From Perkinsus olseni (Eukaryota > Perkinsozoa > Perkinsida > Perkinsidae): a DNA stretch of 39,195 nucleotides. The translations under genes were made by a program, and so were the position numbers. The stretch is from contig JABANP010000493.1 of NCBI GenBank assembly GCA_013115135.1, forward strand, positions 1-39,195, read 5' to 3'. This document shows positions 1 through 9,373 of this stretch, in pieces. Below the pieces are notes generated by a model that saw nothing but the letters and a program-made list of their open reading frames with translations, had not been told where the DNA came from and did not search any database. Positions within the stretch are counted from its first letter, which is position 1, and every line of letters begins with the position of its first letter.

Positions 1-237
1 TGCTGTTCGATGCCTCTGGGTGGTTACTGGAGTCAACACGACCCGACATAGCTGGAGAGATGCGTCAACCAAACGTACACTTGAGCCAAGATGGCTACGG
101 AATTAACAGCTATCGACGCTCAATACTCAAGGCTCATAATAATCCCACGCTAGCACGATAGCACGCTAGCACAGGAGACCATCCGCACGCATGTACAGAG
201 GGAGACAATCTCTACCCAACTAACTGATCGAGCATCA
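1..237 (-). repeat. 3' LTR (left-hand copy), cut by the window edge
   Basis: Position 1 corresponds to 7287, and 1-240 equals 7287-7526 with no mismatch. The last 3 bases of the LTR fall outside the window. It follows a purine run at 245-250, as expected for a 3' LTR. Confidence 0.88.
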
Positions 238-244
238 ATATACG

Positions 245-254
245 CCCCCCTGAT
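245..254 (-). other. Polypurine tract
   Basis: On the - strand a run of six G (AGGGGGG) followed by CGTATAT precedes the TG of the 3' LTR. This is the expected place for the plus-strand primer of reverse transcription. Short, so moderately supported. Confidence 0.6.
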
Positions 255-315
255 CAGTCAGGCTATATAACAGAGATAAAGAGAAATACATCAGTAGAGA
301 GAGGACCGGAACGAA

Positions 316-2323
316 TCACGGATCGTCATCGGAAACTAAGGATTCCCAAGGGAAAGCAGCAGCAATATTAGCATGACTGATCACTGTTTCATGATCACTC
401 CGAAGGAATCTCACCTTATATCGACGAACGACCCCATCACGCGCCGGGTAGGCCTCCAAAATGCGTGCTGGCACAATGGACTTGGCGGCCTGGATGAACA
501 CGGGAGAGCCGACCTCGAAGGCTTTCCACTGCCCGTTAAAATGAAACTGAGCGTTACTACGCTCCTTCAACCGACGGAAGTGGTAGTCGAGGAACACCCT
601 GCGCACAGCCGCAACCCGACGCGGAGCAGTATCAGGTCCTCTAGAAGGAAGGACCGCAGCAGAAGGGCTTATAGGTACAGCCGCCGCACCAACACAGTCT
701 GGTACCGGCGGTACAGCATCACCCGTCTCAACAATGGGACTCGGTAAAGAAGTGCTGGACGTAGACCGAGTATATCCTTGTACCAGAGAGTCGGGAGTGA
801 TAACCCCGTCCTCGCAATCAATAGTGAGCGGGCGAGTGTTCAACAGCAGAGATACCTCTAACAACAGCAACCGCAGCGAACGAACATCTTGGACACTGCG
901 AGGATCAAACTCACGGAGCATCCGACGAGTATAAGGTATCAAGAGCATCGGCCTTAAAATAGTCCTTACAATGCCATGCAGTCTTTCATAGTACGATCCC
1001 TCCCACGGAGCCACCGAGGCGTTCAACCAGGATAAAATATTGTGACTTTTGAGGAACTGATTCCACAGAACACTCTTAAAGTACGACGCTCGGTCACTCA
1101 GGACTATGCGAGGAGTCCCCCAGAGCATCATGAATTCCTGGAACGCCATTATAAGGCCCGACGTCGACTCAGTGGGAGTATAAATAAGAGTCATATGGCG
1201 TGTTGCCACGCAGCAAAAGCTTACTACTTTAATCCCCTCAACAGTGACATAATCGACACCGATGGCCTCATAAGGCGGATAAGATGGTGATGTAAGGAGC
1301 GTACGAATATCAAACATCGGCCCCCCGACCGGTAGAGTCCATTTAGCCTTACGAGCGAACTGAATACATAGAGCACACTGCTTCCTACAAATCTGTCTAG
1401 CAGCTATAGTAACCCGGGTACTACAATACCCTGTAAGGAGTTGGGAACGAGCATAAGAAGGAGAGCAGTGGTCATTAGAACGGTGAATATCTCGGAGGAG
1501 AATATCTCGCAAATACGGTGAGACATAAGGCTTATACTCTACAATCCCCGTTGGTCCTGCTGATCGAAGGTGAACGACACTATCAATTCGAAAATATGGT
1601 CCCGTACCACGACCTACCTCGCTACAAGGAGGTACGCTGGGGAAATTGTGTTGATCACTACGTACGACCACCAGCAGATCAGGACGATCCCATACCGTAG
1701 GGTAATCAATAGAGGCCGTAGAGTTAGGGTCTTGGGACAGGGTCTTCCAAGTTTTAAGGCACCACCGCATAACCGCAACCATATAAAACATATCCCCCGC
1801 CCCCCAGCTGCATTCTTTCAGACGACGTACCAGCGGGTAACTCGGAGATGGAGAGTCCACCGAGGATACATCTCTGGTTAAACAGCAGTTGTCAACGAAT
1901 GCAGTTGTCTGTATCTCGGGCGTGACAAAAGGAAGACACTCTTCCACCAGGCGAACACCATCCTCATAAATAGCATGGGTTTCTGGAGATGGCAGAAGAT
2001 GGCCAGGGCACCCATCACAGCACCAATCGGTATCGGCATCGCGCTCGCCCGCGGCATGCATCTCCTCGGCCGTTTCGAAGAGTCCCTTCTTCTGCTTTTC
2101 GGGGGAAGTGGTCTCCTCCGCAATGACGGCCCGCAACAAGGAGTGAATGGTCGCCGAGGAACCAGTAATGGGCGCTTCGAGAACCCTGCTCAACCCGTCT
2201 GCCCTTGTGTTAGATATCCCCGGCAAGTGGCGAATCTCATAAGGGACCAAAGCCTTGATGGAGTGAAGCTGAGTACCAAGCAACACTCGCAGCTGAGCCG
2301 CTAGACGTGCAACGTAAGATCAG
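316..2323 (-). CDS. pol: Pol: end of RNase H plus integrase
   Basis: A 656-aa open stretch; the reported first codon (2286) is GTG and the frame extends slightly upstream, so this is the 3' part of pol and not an independent gene. Residues 1-34 are the RNase H tail (RHLPGISNTRADGLSR). The integrase zinc-binding region has H268, H273, C304 and C307. The catalytic triad is D345 (GVDYV), D398 (LSDRA) and E434 (YYERL), spacing DD35E. The C-terminal part (about 590-650) is a small beta-rich DNA-binding domain. Integrase inserts the cDNA in the nucleus. The ORF stops about 80 bp before the 3' LTR. Confidence 0.88.
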
Positions 2324-2330
2324 GAGGTAC

Positions 2331-3372
2331 TGAGATGTGATGGAGATCGTTTCAACCGACGCTACGCTTAGGTCATATACCGTGAGCAAACCACAGCATA
2401 ATAGAACATGTTACTAGGTTCTGGATGTGAGAGATATATGTGAGAGGTCAGGCATAGGTGAAAGAACAGAGGGCGATGAACGCGCGATGCAGATGCGAGA
2501 GGAGATGTGTGCGGCCCGGCCAGCTCTCCGATGGAGAACGCTGCCGGGCCGCAATATCGACATTGCGACTTCGTGGTTGAGCATTGTCGCTGGCTTGCAA
2601 GGTTAAGGAAACTCAATCGCTGGGCTCCATTCGTACTGGCAAACATGGCATGCCCATCTTCCCGAGCGAACCGATAAGCGAAAATCTGCGACACAGTATG
2701 TTGCAAGTCGACCAGTAACTGTTTGGCCGAAGTACTTGGGTCACGTTTCGTAATAATCGTACATGACAGGGAGTGATGCATAAGTTGGCAGTATGGCCCA
2801 ATGAGAGCTGCACACAAGGCCATTAATAGCGTCCCTGTCCCGAACCCGAACACCGAACACCCACGCCCAGCCCGGCTGCCATGGCGTGCGCTTTCTTGTT
2901 TATGTTAGCGCGCGCCCCCAAATACGAATTCCGCAGGCAGAGGCTCATCCAACACGATTCAACTTTTCAGAGAGTAGCACGTAGATCTCATAGCTGTTGG
3001 GGATATTCGTGGCAATTTTTGTGCAAAATATACCTCATTTGAAGCCTGCACGGCGTATAAACGGCAATTGTGAAACGTGCACCATTTTAGCAGCGGAGCG
3101 TAGTTCTGTCTCTTTTGTGCGCCACGTCACCCGAATTTCCCATGAGAAATGGTTGGTTCGTGGGGTGGATGTTTTCGTTTGACATGAGCCTTTGCAGGAT
3201 AACTTGTGTGCATGATAGAAGTGTTCATGCAAAGTTTGAGGAAAAAGTATCGGCGAATTTCGAAAATCGCTCTGAGTCGATGCAGATGTAATATGGTTGT
3301 TTCCGGTGGCAGAGACCACCCGCGCTCGCCCTAGGCCCTCGCGGGGCCCTTCCCGCTCGGGCTAACATTTGT
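2331..3372. mobile_element. 1042-bp insertion inside the RNase H region
   Basis: The block is bounded by the direct repeat GAGGTAC at 2324-2330 and 3373-3379, a likely 7-bp target-site duplication. RNase H sequence lies on both sides but not inside. No convincing coding region is visible; the longest - strand ORF (2368-2853) resembles nothing I know. It contains a GC-rich hairpin (2510-2553) and a second small one (GGCCC/GGGCC near 3330). Ends are at best weak inverted repeats. It is probably a non-autonomous element of unknown class. Confidence 0.5.
2510..2553. repeat. GC-rich hairpin in the insertion
   Basis: TGCGGCCCGGC at 2510-2520 is perfectly complementary to GCCGGGCCGCA at 2543-2553, and the interior can pair further (TCTCC with GGAGA). 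Function unknown. Confidence 0.7.
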
Positions 3373-3520
3373 GAGGTACCCCGCATGGAACTCGCCCTCC
3401 GTTCACCGAGAGCCCCGACCAACCGAATGATGGCGTCCCTCTCGACGGCGGTCACCTTCAGCGTAGAAGCTGTGGTCTGGCACCATCGGACAGAAGCAGC
3501 ATTGTCACACTCTAATATCC
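3373..3520 (-). pseudogene. pol: RNase H fragment, out of frame with RT
   Basis: Directly after the stop at 3512 the next frame on the - strand encodes a stretch with ECDNAASVRW and VERDAIIRLVGAL, which fits the middle of a retrotransposon RNase H (conserved E of the ErE helix). The reading frame therefore shifts near 3515. Similarity stops at about 3373, where a foreign block begins. I infer a broken RNase H rather than a separate gene. Confidence 0.6.
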
Positions 3521-5838
3521 ACCACCAGACCCACTTGAATCCGTTTGTAGAACCAAGCATCGGGGTGCCGCAGACGACAGGATTGGGGTGCCGTGATGAC
3601 ATGGATGTTCAAGACCCTCATCAATATAGGCTAACATCTGTTCACGGATACGTTGCCAACACTCTCGTTGCGCCGGTGTCAGATCCTCTTCGCTCAACAT
3701 AGTCGTCCATGGTACACTTCTCGGGATGCGTCCGAACAGTCTTCGCGCAGCATCACATAACGGCTTAATCTCAGCATGTAAGCCCGCCTTATCTACGCCC
3801 AGAGCGCCACCAATGCGGTAAACTGTCTGACGTGGCCAGTATTTAGCTTCTAACAATCGCTTGGCCTTCTCAAGCCCCGGTCGACGATTGCAATCCACCA
3901 CGAGTCCTTCCTGGTCAAACGAGAGCAGAACACCCAGCACCGGCATGGACTCCCGGACGTAAGTATGTAGAGACGCCGCCTGGGAGTGTACGGAATGATG
4001 CACTAGGATAGCAAATTTGAGAATAGAGATTGCAAATCCACACAGGGATAGGTAGCATAATAATACTGATAGCAAGAATACAATTTTGCATGCATCCTCG
4101 ATTGCAAAATATAACAAGAGGTCATCAACAAAGTGTGCTATCCCACTTGACACCAAGTCGCAGATAGGTGAATTGCGAAATGATTGGATCTGCCGTCCGA
4201 GTGAGCATTCAAGCGACTCAGGACCAAATAAACATCCAAAACATACTCGATGAGATAGATACTTCCCTCCGTCGCCGCAATGTAATGCAAAGCCGGGGAG
4301 ACATTTATGGTGGTCATGAGGACAGTGGCCTGATGACAATACCGATGACGATGATTGGGTCTCCCTGGTATCGGCAAAAGTATTGTGTGAAGACGCACGG
4401 AAGGAACTGCACAACCGTAGCATGTAAAAGGCGCTGTGCACATCAGCGGTGACCACCAGCGGAGGGCAAGTTGCCCTCAGAGCGGCTATTATAGTGACAA
4501 CTGGTAAGGTACATGTGCTCGATGGCGGAAGGTTCTCATTAGTCTCCCTGAGGTCGCATACGAGGCGCCCTTTACTTGCCGTTCTTGAAGTAGCACCACT
4601 ACCAGGACCACCCACCATGAATACTTCACCCTCAGCATAGCCTGGGGGAACGTTTGCTGTCGGCTTCCACAGGCCGCGACTAACGTATCCCTCAATCAGC
4701 TCTTTGTGTAAGGTCCGTGCTTCGGGACAGAGCTTCTCATACAGGCGATGAGCATAGTGACGAATGGACAGGGATTTAGATAACGATGGGGAGCAAATAG
4801 ACCACACATAACGTTGTCCCGGAGGGAAGGGTACCTCGCCTTCTGGCAAGCGTCGGAGTTCAGAAGAATATCCTCGGTCATCTGGGCCGAAGGGTACAAC
4901 AGTGCATAGACTCTCACACAACTCTTTGAGAGGACGGGTAGCACTCGCGGGACATGGTAAGTTAACAAACGAGTCTGCCGACGGTTGGGCTACCCTCAAG
5001 TCGGGTAATGGAGCCGGCTCGATGCATCGCAGATAATCGTGCACGTAGGAACATGCTGACGGTTCTGTACGTGATATCTGAGCATCAAATATGCAGACGC
5101 CGGATAGAAATACTCTTTCGCCACCATCGATAACCAATTTGAAGGACCGCTGAAGATCTCGTCCTAAGAGGATAGATGGCACATGTGAGCTGCCCACACT
5201 GCTACAGATTGGTAGGATGCGAATCTCACACGCCTGAGGGGAAGTTACGACTTCCTCATTGGAGTCTTTTAGAGACAACTGTCCACAGAGAACCTCCGAA
5301 ACCTGAACCTGCTCCCCATTGGCGACTCTGACGGCTATTGAGCTTGCTTTGCGAGGAGTAAGCTTCATACGCTCCCCATCTACTCTAGAGATGTAAGAGA
5401 AGCCGGCACCAGAATCAACAATGAGCTGAACATTGTGGTTATCGAGAGATCCGGACAATACGATTTCCGGTAAGGGCCCTGATGAGCCATAATTCACACA
5501 ATCTATTTCAGAGTCGGAAGGTGGACCAACTAAGGGGGATTCATTACTAGTATCCAAAAATGCGCCCTGTAAAGGTCTATCCGGGTCTACCTGGTCTTGG
5601 GGGTTTGATGACGATTTCGAATACTCATATGCATAGACAGATGAGGAATCAATACAATTCTTGGACGAATCAAAGCAAGTATCACAGCTTGCACTGGAAT
5701 TGGCAGTATGAGGGGTTTGATCATCATGCAAAGAAGAGTGAAGTGGTACAGAAACGTAGTCACATGGATCAACAAGTCCACAGTGATCGTTAGTAGTAGT
5801 GGCCCCACCACCCCCTCTCGGAGATGGAGCCGCAATTA
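3512..5838 (-). CDS. pol: Pol: protease and reverse transcriptase, to the start of RNase H
   Basis: Open from the frameshift site to a stop at 3512; it has no start codon of its own and needs the -1 shift. Residue numbers count from 5731. The aspartic protease has DSG at 106-108. RT shows KGRLVCDLRETN at about 388-399, motif A TADVHSAF with D430, and the catalytic FVDD at 534-537. Between motif A and FVDD the protein does not look like RT, while another frame there (4138-4443) shows an RT-like stretch with SPALHY, so compensating frameshifts are possible. The ORF ends in the first RNase H strand (LQTDSSGSGGG). Reverse transcription acts in the cytoplasmic particle. Confidence 0.85.
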
Positions 5839-5845
5839 GTTTCCC
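5801..5845 (-). promoter_or_regulatory. -1 ribosomal frameshift signal, gag to pol
   Basis: The last gag codons read TCG GGA AAC TAA, which contains the slippery heptamer G GGA AAC (5839-5845). After 7 bases (5832-5838) comes a GC-rich stem at 5801-5831: arms of 12 with one mismatch and two G-T pairs, 7-nt loop. The -1 frame is open from the slip site straight into the protease/RT ORF. Heptamer, spacer and stem match the known requirements for -1 frameshifting. Confidence 0.8.
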
Positions 5846-7335
5846 GACTTCATAGGCAGCCTACCGCGAGTGCCTCCGGGGACAAATGTACGGATCTGGA
5901 GACCCTGGTTCGCCCCATCAGAACTCGCAGGCACACCGTTATGGATCAGCTTGGCAGCTTCGGCTCCGTTGTTGAGGACGGCGAAACCAAACCGGTGCCC
6001 ACGCTTATGAACGTGGGCGCGCACCTCTCTGGCACCCAGACTGCTGAAGGTCTTGCGGAGAACCTCTGGAGAGACCGGCTTATCAGTGCGGAAGTACACT
6101 ACCGACCCTTCGGGAAATTTAGAAGCCCACTCAGTAATAGTGGGTCCACGGCGGAAAGCTCCTTGATTATCCGAGACTTGACGAACCCGATCCGCTGATG
6201 GTTTTGGTTGCAGATGATGAGTAACCTCAGCAACTTTGCAGGCGGACCTAATCGATTCGCACAGATCAACAGAGGGAGCTAATCTCGGAGCAGGCGCTGT
6301 ACTATGAAGTTGGACATAATCCTCCCAGATCGGAGCACCTTCCTTGGGAACCTCCCGCAAGATGCCATTAACCACCCCTTCCAGAGTATCGGACGGTAAC
6401 TTGGCAAGGAAGCTAGCCACGAGGTAACGCGACTCACTGAACCCTGACGAGTAGACCGCCATCCACATGTTGGTAATGATGGTGATCTGGTGGGTGAAGT
6501 CGTCGACATGCTGAAATCCTCGGAACCTCAGGTCTCGGAGTCGGCGCGCGACTTCGGTGCGCATCGCGACCCGGTCCCCAAAGGCCTGGTTGAGTATATC
6601 GCTCATCTCTCTCCAGCGATATTTGGTCTGTAGGGCGACGTCCATAGCACGCTCATACACCTCGGTGACACTCTCAAGACTCTGTAGGTACTTGGTTACC
6701 AATATCGTCTGAGGCACCGTCGCAGTGAAGTTACCCTGACTATCTAAAGTACCAAGCCCCGCCTCATAGAAGACAATGCCAACCATTTCGTTATGTTCCC
6801 GAAACCGAAATCTATCCTTCAGTTTTGGCAGGAACACCTTCGCAGCGATGGCATTCGGATTCTTCGGTACTTGAGAGCCCAAGCTTGAAGCGCCACTTCC
6901 CGCTAGAGGCGTTACAAATCCTTCATTCCCGGGTGTTGCCGAAACCTCAACCCCGAGCTTAGGTCGATCTTCGTCCCCCGCGGGCTGCTCAGAAATGACA
7001 GGTTGCTCTGGACAGCGCGCTCTAACTAAAGCCTCGTCATAGGCTCGCTCAGCGTGCATGACCTTGGCACTTGCGTCAGCATATTGCTCCTCGAGCGTCT
7101 CCTCTTCTTCCATCAGGGATTGTAGGTCGGGGTCGTCCTCACCGACTCCCTCGGCTTCTCGATCTCTGATCAATAGACGCTGGGCCGCAAGACGATTAGC
7201 GAAGCGCGTCCTGGCCCCTCTCGCTGTTGTTCGGGCAGACTTCAGACTCTGGAGGCTGGTAGATCCTGCCGCTGTCGCCACTATGTTGCTGTTCGATGCC
7301 TCTGGGTGGTTACTGGAGTCAACACGACCCGACAT
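5836..7335 (-). CDS. gag: Retrotransposon Gag with a C-terminal RRM-like domain
   Basis: A 499-aa intact ORF. Residues about 65-105 are rich in E, A and L and look like a coiled coil. The middle (about 170-370) has the helical character of retrotransposon Gag capsids. There is no CCHC zinc knuckle. Instead residues about 409-468 resemble an RNA recognition motif: RNP2-like VVYFRT (412-417), a helix, then RNP1-like RFGFAVL followed by a second helix. A short RG-containing tail follows. Gag should package the element RNA, and the RRM-like domain probably replaces the nucleocapsid knuckle (inference). The ATG lies inside the 5' LTR, 52 bases from its end. The stop overlaps a -1 slippery site that leads into pol. 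Confidence 0.85.
   Translation of the reverse strand: MSGRVDSSNHPEASNSNIVATAAGSTSLQSLKSARTTARGARTRFANRLAAQRLLIRDREAEGVGEDDPDLQSLMEEEETLEEQYADASAKVMHAERAYDEALVRARCPEQPVISEQPAGDEDRPKLGVEVSATPGNEGFVTPLAGSGASSLGSQVPKNPNAIAAKVFLPKLKDRFRFREHNEMVGIVFYEAGLGTLDSQGNFTATVPQTILVTKYLQSLESVTEVYERAMDVALQTKYRWREMSDILNQAFGDRVAMRTEVARRLRDLRFRGFQHVDDFTHQITIITNMWMAVYSSGFSESRYLVASFLAKLPSDTLEGVVNGILREVPKEGAPIWEDYVQLHSTAPAPRLAPSVDLCESIRSACKVAEVTHHLQPKPSADRVRQVSDNQGAFRRGPTITEWASKFPEGSVVYFRTDKPVSPEVLRKTFSSLGAREVRAHVHKRGHRFGFAVLNNGAEAAKLIHNGVPASSDGANQGLQIRTFVPGGTRGRLPMKSGN
7263..7280 (-). other. Primer-binding site, probably for tRNA-Ser
   Basis: Three bases downstream of the LTR end the - strand reads TGGCGACAGCGGCAGGAT. 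Its complement is a well-formed tRNA 3' end: T-stem CCTGC, acceptor CGCTGTC, discriminator G and CCA. Discriminator G with this acceptor fits tRNA-Ser of many eukaryotes (inference). The site is inside the gag reading frame because gag starts in the LTR. Confidence 0.75.
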
Positions 7336-7523
7336 AGCTGGAGAGATGCGTCAACCAAACGTACACTTGAGCCAAGATGGCTACGGAATTAACAGCTATC
7401 GACGCTCAATACTCAAGGCTCATAATAATCCCACGCTAGCACGATAGCACGCTAGCACAGGAGACCATCCGCACGCATGTACAGAGGGAGACAATCTCTA
7501 CCCAACTAACTGATCGAGCATCA
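7284..7523 (-). repeat. 5' LTR (right-hand copy)
   Basis: On the - strand it begins TGATGC and ends AACA, the usual TG...CA ends. It is identical to 1-237 over every shared base; the match runs three bases further (to 7526 and 240), which may be chance or mean the LTR starts slightly earlier. The LTR contains the first 17 or so codons of gag, an arrangement also known from yeast Ty1. Confidence 0.88.
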
Positions 7524-7526
7524 ATA

Positions 7527-8035
7527 CTCTGATGATTCCCTCCAGTTTTTTCATTATGATCGTGGAGCATTCGAGCGAGGTACTTGAGGAAGAAATTCAG
7601 GAGATAATCGTCTGCTGAATACCCGCGTTTCGAGCGGAGTTTTCTTCCGACGCCTCATGCTGAAGTTCTGAGCGCGGCCGTCGTAAAACGGTGAGTCTAA
7701 CGACTTCTGCACGCGGTGCGGATTAACCATTGATCAGCCCTTCAGTGGCCTCCGCGTATTTTATTTTTGTATTTTATCACGCGTGCAGTAGGGCTTCCGG
7801 CTGGTGGATTCCCTTTCACCAGTTCTCCCGAGATTTCAAGATTGAGTGAGAGACGAGACGCATCGGCGCATTTTTCGCACTCGATCATTTTAAGTCTCCC
7901 AGTTTCCTTCGGAACCGCTTGGTGTCATCTTCGTGGGGCGATGTCTCACAGGGGCGCTGAGGACTTTTTGCAAGTGTCGTGATAATATCGGAGTAGTCTG
8001 TGCACAGCTGAGTTGTCATTTTCAATCGACATTCT
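7527..8035. other. Flank of the retrotransposon and upstream region of the first secreted gene
   Basis: No gene seen. The part from about 7619 to 7850 is clearly similar to about 10585-10830, upstream of the next paralog. Both contain CTGAAGTTCTGAG, GGATTAACCATT, TTTTTGTATTTTAT and GCTGGTGGATTCCCTT. It is a duplicated 5' flank that may carry the promoter or 5' UTR. Confidence 0.7.
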
Positions 8036-9373
8036 ATGAACAGAATTCTTCTCCTGGTGTATTCGCTCTTTTCAAAACGTGTGATTGGATATGGCGGGAG
8101 ACGAGGGGAGTCCCCGAAAGGATCCGTCACGTCCGATAGTCTTCCTGCGGGGACGTACAAGGCGGTTGAACAGAATGGTACAATCTGTCCGGAGCTTCCA
8201 CGTCTGGTCAGCTTCGAGATGGTGGTTACTGATGGTGGAAGGGGACAGCTGGCGGGCTTTAATGCGGAGGTTCTCTCTATCGAGTCATCTGCCATTCGGC
8301 ATTCGATTGATGGTCCAAAAAAAGCGGCTCTGGTGTGGTACGGTTATACCAATGTGAGAGCGTTGAGACAATTCGGTTCGCTGCGAGTTGGACTGTCTCC
8401 AAATTGCTTCCACGTGGAGCCCAAGGACGCAGCATTTAATTTTCTTCTCATTTTCTACAAACGCCTTAAGTTAGCGGGGCCGTCACGAGTAGCTTCCCAG
8501 CTGCTATTCTGCCGAACCGAGTTCGGAATAATCGTTGGTATCGGGAGACAGCCCAATGCGAAGAATGACAGGCACTGGAAATCTACTACGTACGGCTTTC
8601 GAATAGCCCTATCGGAGGGCTCTCGCGGAGACAGGGCCGATGACGTGCCAGAGAAATCGAGGAAACGTTCCTCTCACTTCCAGGCTGGAGGAGGACCGCG
8701 GAAACTCGCGAAGAGAGAGGAAGGTTCGGACGCCTCCGATGGTTCGGCCAAGTCGTCGTATAAATCACCCGGTTCTGGGCTGCCACTACCGGAAGGTGGT
8801 TACTTGAGAAGGAGTGATGATGAAACTGGTGGAGGAGGTTCGACCTTCGAGATGGGCGTCCATTTACAGCCGGGAGTAGCCTTCCGTGCTGGAACAGTGA
8901 CTGAGGAGTGGGAAGGGGAGCACGGAGGTCCTCATGGCGAAGCAGCAAATCGGGTATCTCCGCCTATTATACCCGATGGCGAATATGAGACATTTGGTAC
9001 CGGTGTCGATGATGTCAGGAAGATTACTGTGAACGTCCGAACCGACACCGAGACGCACCAACGTTGGGTTGGGCTGAGGGTCGAGCTAGGTGCGTATGAG
9101 TGGCCAGTGTACTTCCCTGAGGTAACGGCTGATAGCCATGAAGACTGCCTCTATCTCGACTACTCTGATCAAGAACATTCCGTCGATTTGTCGCTGCTCG
9201 AAGCTTCGCTTCAATCTCATCAGTGGTCGCTGGAGTATCCCCGGATTTGTCGCGGCTCAAGAGGTGGATGGTCGTTGAGGTTCAACAAGACAGGCTCGAG
9301 TGGTGGTACGGATGGTGAAAGTCTGACTCCCTCCACCATCGACATCAAACTACATGCAGTCCTGCCTTCCTGA
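8036..9373 (+). CDS. Secreted protein, first of three paralogs (445 aa)
   Basis: I do not recognise a named domain. The ATG is followed by a hydrophobic stretch typical of a signal peptide (about residues 1-19). Residues about 36-200 form an N-terminal domain starting LPAGTYKAVEQNGTICPEL, shared with both later paralogs at near identity. A polar, low-complexity linker (about 205-295, rich in G, S, K, R) follows. A C-terminal domain of about 140 aa starts IPDGEY and has the same xPxGxY opening as the N-terminal domain, suggesting an internal duplication. This copy lacks the acidic repeats present in the other two. Role unknown; probably extracellular. Confidence 0.8.
   Translation: MNRILLLVYSLFSKRVIGYGGRRGESPKGSVTSDSLPAGTYKAVEQNGTICPELPRLVSFEMVVTDGGRGQLAGFNAEVLSIESSAIRHSIDGPKKAALVWYGYTNVRALRQFGSLRVGLSPNCFHVEPKDAAFNFLLIFYKRLKLAGPSRVASQLLFCRTEFGIIVGIGRQPNAKNDRHWKSTTYGFRIALSEGSRGDRADDVPEKSRKRSSHFQAGGGPRKLAKREEGSDASDGSAKSSYKSPGSGLPLPEGGYLRRSDDETGGGGSTFEMGVHLQPGVAFRAGTVTEEWEGEHGGPHGEAANRVSPPIIPDGEYETFGTGVDDVRKITVNVRTDTETHQRWVGLRVELGAYEWPVYFPEVTADSHEDCLYLDYSDQEHSVDLSLLEASLQSHQWSLEYPRICRGSRGGWSLRFNKTGSSGGTDGESLTPSTIDIKLHAVLPS

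Larger units (their letters stand above)
1..7523 (-). mobile_element. LTR retrotransposon, nearly complete, reading right to left
   Basis: A 240-bp terminal repeat at 7284-7523 recurs without a mismatch at the window start. Between the copies, on the - strand, lie gag, protease, reverse transcriptase, RNase H and integrase in that order. This order excludes Ty1/copia, which has integrase before RT. It fits Ty3/gypsy or BEL/Pao; the FVDD catalytic box and unusual Gag prevent a finer call. Identical LTRs imply a recent insertion, yet pol is broken by an RNase H frameshift and a 1042-bp insertion. The left LTR lacks about 3 bases because the window starts inside it, so the left target-site duplicate cannot be checked. 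Confidence 0.93.

Noticed and set aside
373..747. + strand ORFs under the retrotransposon
   Set aside because: Shadows of the integrase frame on the other strand.
2368..2853. 161-aa - strand ORF in the insertion
   Set aside because: No recognisable motif and no coding-like pattern; it overlaps a perfect GC hairpin.
1..7523. Firm assignment to BEL/Pao or Ty3/gypsy
   Set aside because: Domain order fits both; RT and RNase H are too damaged, and the Gag too unusual, to decide by eye.
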